Origin: Nitrospirota bacterium
Lineage (GTDB): Bacteria; Nitrospirota; JACRHJ01
Direction: 5' to 3'
DNA length: 64,000 nt
Assembly (NCBI GenBank): GCA_016212105.1
Contig: JACRHJ010000015.1
Location: forward strand, 62,001 to 126,000
The position numbers and the translations under genes are program-made. Of this stretch, positions 62,401-64,000 are shown one piece after another (position 1 is the first letter of the stretch; the number at the start of each line of letters is the position of its first letter). The notes beneath the pieces were generated by a model. It was given only the letters and a program-made list of their open reading frames with translations, had not been told where the DNA came from and did no database searches.

Positions 62401-64000
62401 GTGCGACAACTGCCCGGTGACCTGGAATGCAGATCAGACGGACTCGGACGGCGACGGAATTGGCAACGCCTGCGACAACTGCCCTAACTTGGCCAACCCG
62501 GACCAGGCGGACAACGATGGTGATGGTGTAGGCAACGCCTGCGACAACTGCCCGGCTACGTATAATGCCGACCAGATGGACCAGGACGCCGACGGCGTGG
62601 GCGACGCCTGCGACAACTGTCCGGCTGCGGCCAATGTTGACCAGGTGGACCGTGACGGCGACGGCCTCGGCGACGCCTGCGACCCGGCCTGCAACAACAA
62701 CGCGGTAACCATAACCAGCGTCACTGCGGACCATGCGAGCCCTGGTTCGGTGGGCGTGCAGACTGTATGGACCGCGAACATGACAGTCCCTGACAAGTGC
62801 GGGACGTATCTGTACACGTTCGCACTGAAGGGGCCGGGCACCGGCAACGTGTTCGTGGTCAAACAGTCCTACGGCCCGTCCGACCACTGGAACTGGACGC
62901 CTACCGGTTCCGACTCCGGCACGAACTACGTCAAGGTATCTGTAAAGGACGGGGCAGCCGGGACGGTGTTTACCAAGACGTCCACCGCGTACGTCATAAG
63001 CAACGACCCTGACGCCGACGGCGTGCTGGGGGCCTCGGACAACTGCCCGTACGCGGCCAACGCAGACCAGGCCGACAATGACGCGGATGGTATCGGCGAT
63101 GCATGCGACACGGACAACGACAATGACGGTGTGGCCAACGAGTCGGACAACTGCCCGACGACGTACAACCCTGGCCAGGAGAACATAGACGGTGACGGCC
63201 AGGGCGACGTCTGCGACGAGAACATGGACAACGACGACCAGAACAACGCCACCGACAACTGCCCGAGCGTGTACAACTGGGGGCAGGCGGACGTTGACGG
63301 AGACGGCATAGGCGACGCCTGCGACGGCCTCAACGACAACGACAGCGACGGCGTGGCCAACGAGACTGATAACTGCGTTAGTGTGCCCAACCCGGCACAG
63401 ACCGACTCCGATGCGGACACAATGGGCGATGCATGCGACGCATGCCCGCAGGACGCGGCGAACGACGCCGACGCCGACGGTGTCTGCGGCAACATCGACA
63501 ACTGCCCGGCCACGTCCAACCCGAGCCAGTCGGACATGGACCAGGACGGCACTGGCGACGCATGTGACGCCGTATGCAACAACAACGGGGTGACTATTAC
63601 CTCGGTCACTGCCAACCCGCCGACACCTGCCGGTATAGGCACCAACGTGCGCTGGACTACCAACCTGACCAGGCCTGATTACTGCGGTACGTACCTTTAC
63701 TCCTTCGCCCTGAAGGGTCCGGGTACGGGTAACGTGTACGTGGTCAAGCAGTCCTACGGACCGTCCGGCAACTGGAACTGGGTACCTGGCACGGCAGACG
63801 TCGGGACCAACTACGTCAAGGTCTCGGTAAAGGACGGCGTCGCAGGCACGGTAGTGACAAAGGTGTCGAGCGCGTATGTCGTCAACAGCAACCCCGACAC
63901 GGACGGGGACGGTGTCGCAAACTCGTCCGACAACTGCCCGAACACGGTGAACGTCAACCAGTCTGACATGGACGCGGACGGCATGGGCGACGTCTGCGAC
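53483..64000 (+). CDS. Giant secreted mosaic protein with TSP type 3 repeats (3' end outside window)
   Basis: One uninterrupted frame of 3,506 codons runs from ATG 53483 (AAGGGGG five bases upstream) to the window edge with no stop. A signal peptide covers residues 1-24. Next come beta-rich and Ig-like segments to about 570, a PPC-like domain (571-680), and three copies of a roughly 185-residue Trp/Cys-bearing module (about 801-983, 1085-1276, 1375-1568) alternating with Ig-like domains that carry LDGG(S/T)TW. A second PPC-like domain lies at 1772-1900, an InlB-like repeat near 2026-2106, and a Vgb/NHL-type beta-propeller at 2107-2493. From about 2694 many thrombospondin type 3 repeats ([13 protein letters not shown]) alternate with three GPGTGN beta-modules. 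TSP3 repeats bind calcium. It is probably a surface or matrix adhesin; function is not shown. Confidence 0.9.
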   Translation, partial: MKRHILGLLSVLCFVLLSGVVAGAAVSVTVSPTKITADNTNGVTFKSGVPAEGGGLLISIHRDFHNAGTLDSDETAWFRAYALDNGGTKSTFMGLFTPDSNTTTANAVWTKFSLGADSYIAPGKYLVRVENSLGEVATAPFTVTQANTNPSSFVRLLPRDPYAGYPVVQGAMVYYGTGEGDTFRIKSFGYSDGANWTYLYLPGTAPLDGRVGCFKEGYISDSYETSYLVNGGPGDFGWWYPNLYNTGVYIEGHVTAASDGSPVTGAAMTGVRADRFRTDRYITDFTGYYSIPAFDSEQYSVMCSNAPGYYSGRVPADGYNRSTVVTPVTGTPGVADFVASPMTARLNITVRDESGANLVEGAVAYAFRNTTSTDPLKTSQRAAGFYSNSTGTLMPGLGTGDWKVGVCLNCHFHPVRVGGVVREMVSPAEIIVEGLAGGETRNVTLDAYYADGAVEGRVLTTGGAKAQYGTLVLAWSDDALNGPEQTSVGRIVTSTDTDFDGYFRLPLLGGTWTVQAVSTDWKVMTSHYTVTITTNGDELIDAGAGEVGSVGTMVLRLPTDTTGIIEVKPNEDYADAMPMAAGDSVTGTLSQTADERQSTFSFTAQKGDQIDVSADFSHLGTDCNRAHGVWLIDSNHSTIVSDYTGTDVESHKAVSHTAQYTGTYYIQVYDGSCWWWNSFTDKYVAGLTVTPPVSSTPVSAVNNLTEGQVISPESQPSNTLIVTGTAADTVDIEMVQLSLDGGSTWNAATDTSAGGTWATWSYPWVLNQMDGPHSVLTRITDRFGMETPGPGVNVFIGDPGVTNGGFDQNYWYWAWGTFTNGECGNRWVTNVNDPPNPTAIELGSTDAGTCNGQSGMYQDMSFDATKYDRVMLKADLKVISSTADGGCGADGVRAPFILQATYLDRYGITKQALWLFSYAGGTCLTPDPIANHTLTPVAVTQGEWTGFSVDMKSEIPDMATITRLYAYAQGQDYLTHFDNISMVGYNDGPKCFITSPAMYEVAAPGIENYNLAGYAVSHDGIVSVELSVNGGEWFPATIDSVSGHTFNWSYVKVKPKDGIYTIEARATDVNGTVSPVALTKCAVATNGISHSDLEPWYGWCWYCEWNNDTSGACGDRSVTSVHDSQSANNSVQLSSTGAGTCEGQSRMWQDRNFEANVYDQLILQANVKAMAATAPDGCGTDGRSAPFNIRLDYTDTAGYSKAIIWTFSYDAGTCGTPAAGPGETVVFVPVNQDEWYSFSADIYALAPEIARVTRITCYAQGLDYTSRFDNVQLLGLNGAPKSVITAPVKYQVIPSASASYNVTGYAVSHAGIVNIEFSMDGGTTWMPMNIDSVSDYRYYWHYDWVLPTDGTYNFRTRATDVDGNVETPGTGTTFFVGDQLISHGNFDPWWGWCTTCDWNYDNWNPNGHNVYYSIVNDQPFTSVLELGATGSGGNLSFSRFYQGLNVNTDNYDAIYLRADVKAVSSDYTGDDYAPMNISLGNRNASAEDRELRWNFFYPGGSGSNPPQDQASVVLPVQVTQGQWHDFLSGDLKAILPDMTNIYQVKVFGYGYDYVGRTDNIQLVGEKFSPRSRLDAPADNAWLTGGILTVNGVVRAAPGTTLTGVEVTTDGGTTWGNATILSTDGDISTWSYDWLNPTEGAHTVRSRATGSNGAVEPASALNTSAVNVDNLVPSSTIVFPADGASLTGTNIRIEVDTTDTSVSAVEVSLDGGATWVAGWSWYWHDGNVLRWAYDWHPTVHQEYHILVRATDNTGHTEVPGPGIFVTVDPYAFDRCDGATVVPALPYGESKGVNIAIDDTGDPEFNGTCGFDINRTVWYKYTPTTFTGDITIDTFTSDYDTSLTVYTGDCGALTEVACNDDTPDGYQSEIVLPVTAGTTYYIMVSSYNTTAGTLNFHINSDAAHCTNGYRDADEPGIDCGGVNCLPCSLKPPVIAYDNLADGDFVNGHAYRITGTARDMAGTSGIQSVQISLNGGTDWTDVTWSWWEGPTLHWYYDWTPAAFGLYDISARVTDGALTDTTVTATGVHGGGSMLTVVKVGDGSGTVTSLPAGVDCGGTCEYYFENDSTVTLSHAEDAATEFVGWIGPCTGTGDCGVTMDQARTVNASFKRVLVPTTQASFDTEQEFAIGKLDGVEFDELSGCVKRSNTTGTLPFLWIPNNNDTISKIDVVTGNELGRYRTVPSGTSGSPSRTTVDLGGNVWVANRNAGTVVQVGLYENNQYMDRNGDGIIQTSHDTNANGVIDDAEVLPWGQDECVLYEVRLIPGQEATFVPGTNTVYDGGIGLRSLAIDINNNLWVGGYGISKFYYVSGANGQIMRSIDVPTTGHYGAVIDEYGSVWSSVRGDNSVLKIDPSTEPPTLTTMGISSPYGIAADRLGHVFVAGYGSSLVKINAQTNAVIGSVGDSGARGLAVSPDNNVWIANSYYNVVDRYDNDGNFITSIPVGSDPTGVAVDSLGKIWVICNGTSVIYRIDPATNTVEVEKSIAASGHYGYSDMTGELSKTVTAKNGSWTVMHDGGAAATPWGTIDWTANVPDGAALNIQARSSEDLSVWSDWEPAVNGEVLRYTPDGRYIEIMASFQSGSQNSQSPELCVLTIAPAPFPLAVRDTTAPAGWVLINGGDEQTTNTAATLTLSATDNSGKVSMMRFSNDNAAWSEWAPYAETAAWTLSGVLGKDTVYAQFKDVPGNIVTVSDFIYFGADEDGDGVWITTDNCPNNYNPGQEDRDHDGLGDACDEVCNNNPVVLGTITPSHATPGSVGVLTTWTAVPANPDYCGTYLYTFALKGPGTGNVFAVRQSYGPSDHWDWTPGTADIGTNYVKVSVKDGATGTVVTKTSTAFVVSNDPDADGVLGASDNCPYAANAGQSDADADGIGDACDDFDADGVVDAVDNCWVVPNPDQADPDADGKGSACDNCATVSNIDQAESDGDGLGDACDNCPSVQNADQADSDSDGVGDACDNCIAVANPDQSDSDGDGVGDACDNCPVTWNADQTDSDGDGIGNACDNCPNLANPDQADNDGDGVGNACDNCPATYNADQMDQDADGVGDACDNCPAAANVDQVDRDGDGLGDACDPACNNNAVTITSVTADHASPGSVGVQTVWTANMTVPDKCGTYLYTFALKGPGTGNVFVVKQSYGPSDHWNWTPTGSDSGTNYVKVSVKDGAAGTVFTKTSTAYVISNDPDADGVLGASDNCPYAANADQADNDADGIGDACDTDNDNDGVANESDNCPTTYNPGQENIDGDGQGDVCDENMDNDDQNNATDNCPSVYNWGQADVDGDGIGDACDGLNDNDSDGVANETDNCVSVPNPAQTDSDADTMGDACDACPQDAANDADADGVCGNIDNCPATSNPSQSDMDQDGTGDACDAVCNNNGVTITSVTANPPTPAGIGTNVRWTTNLTRPDYCGTYLYSFALKGPGTGNVYVVKQSYGPSGNWNWVPGTADVGTNYVKVSVKDGVAGTVVTKVSSAYVVNSNPDTDGDGVANSSDNCPNTVNVNQSDMDADGMGDVCD
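61563..64000 (+). repeat. TSP type 3 repeat blocks alternating with a GPGTGN beta-module inside the giant gene
   Basis: Aspartate-rich units of the form DxDxDGxGDxCDNCPxxxNxxQ occur more than a dozen times. They come in blocks: a short one near 61,563-61,675, then 61,995-62,690, 63,005-63,575, and one running off the edge from about 63,895. Between them lie three copies (about 61,675-61,985; 62,690-63,005; 63,575-63,895) of a roughly 100-residue module with CNN at the start, [19 protein letters not shown] in the middle, and [12 protein letters not shown] near its end. The three DNA copies are close to identical over long stretches, which implies recent duplication. Confidence 0.88.

Overview
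The window is a high-GC (about 60-65 percent by eye) bacterial chromosome segment with dense, mostly rightward genes. Gene content and order point to a Gram-negative of the deltaproteobacterial/Desulfobacterota type or a close relative. The evidence is the order ispE-spoVG-tRNA-Gln-prs-rplY-pth-(hppA)-ychF, a seven-haem c-type cytochrome, the futalosine menaquinone gene mqnA, lipoproteins, miaA-hfq, and many c-di-GMP and cAMP signalling proteins. The lineage is inference; no rRNA or marker comparison was possible. || Layout: 1-6.7 kb holds the end of a MacB-like permease gene, mqnA, mobA, tatA, a large TPR lipoprotein and a convergent PAS/PAS histidine kinase. 6.9-15.2 kb is the ispE-to-ychF housekeeping block, with a K+-independent type H+-pyrophosphatase and a small AT-rich islet (13.2-14.06 kb) inserted. 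15.2-17.5 kb has an MshEN-domain protein, a Gly-Cys-Leu tRNA cluster and the cytochrome. 17.7-27.1 kb is a complete trp gene set (E, G, D, C, B2, F, B1, A) with two tryptophan synthase beta genes and a stray antitoxin-like gene. 27.1-33.8 kb is a signalling cassette: GAF-GAF-HD-GYP, a CRP-family regulator, a FecR-domain protein, a CHASE2 adenylate cyclase and a class II cAMP phosphodiesterase-like enzyme. 34-43.4 kb holds miaA-hfq-nudix, methylthioadenosine and purine salvage genes, a PilF-like/RodZ-like pair, pmbA and queD. 43.5-46.2 kb is a secreted CHAP plus beta-propeller protein. 46.5-49.9 kb is rpsB-tsf-pyrH-frr plus a tiny ferredoxin, followed by a GGDEF protein and a GH57 branching enzyme. 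From 53,483 to the window edge a single open frame encodes the first 3,506 residues of a giant secreted mosaic protein ending in calcium-binding thrombospondin type 3 repeats. || The most striking non-coding feature is a dense population of short intergenic palindromic repeats, at least ten families. They sit between genes of otherwise conserved operons (trp, rpsB-tsf-pyrH). Several are built into a roughly 150-bp composite element with imperfect terminal inverted repeats, which looks like a miniature transposable element (four full copies, one partial). Some hairpins carry nested inserts that share a common GGAGTTTACCC core, suggesting the repeats themselves are insertion targets. || How the genes work together: the 28.9-33.8 kb genes look like a self-contained cAMP circuit (make, sense, destroy) with a periplasmic FecR input. 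trp genes supply tryptophan. mtnP, the PfkB kinase and punA recycle purine nucleosides. The two large exported proteins share a beta-rich module and are probably cell-surface or matrix proteins.
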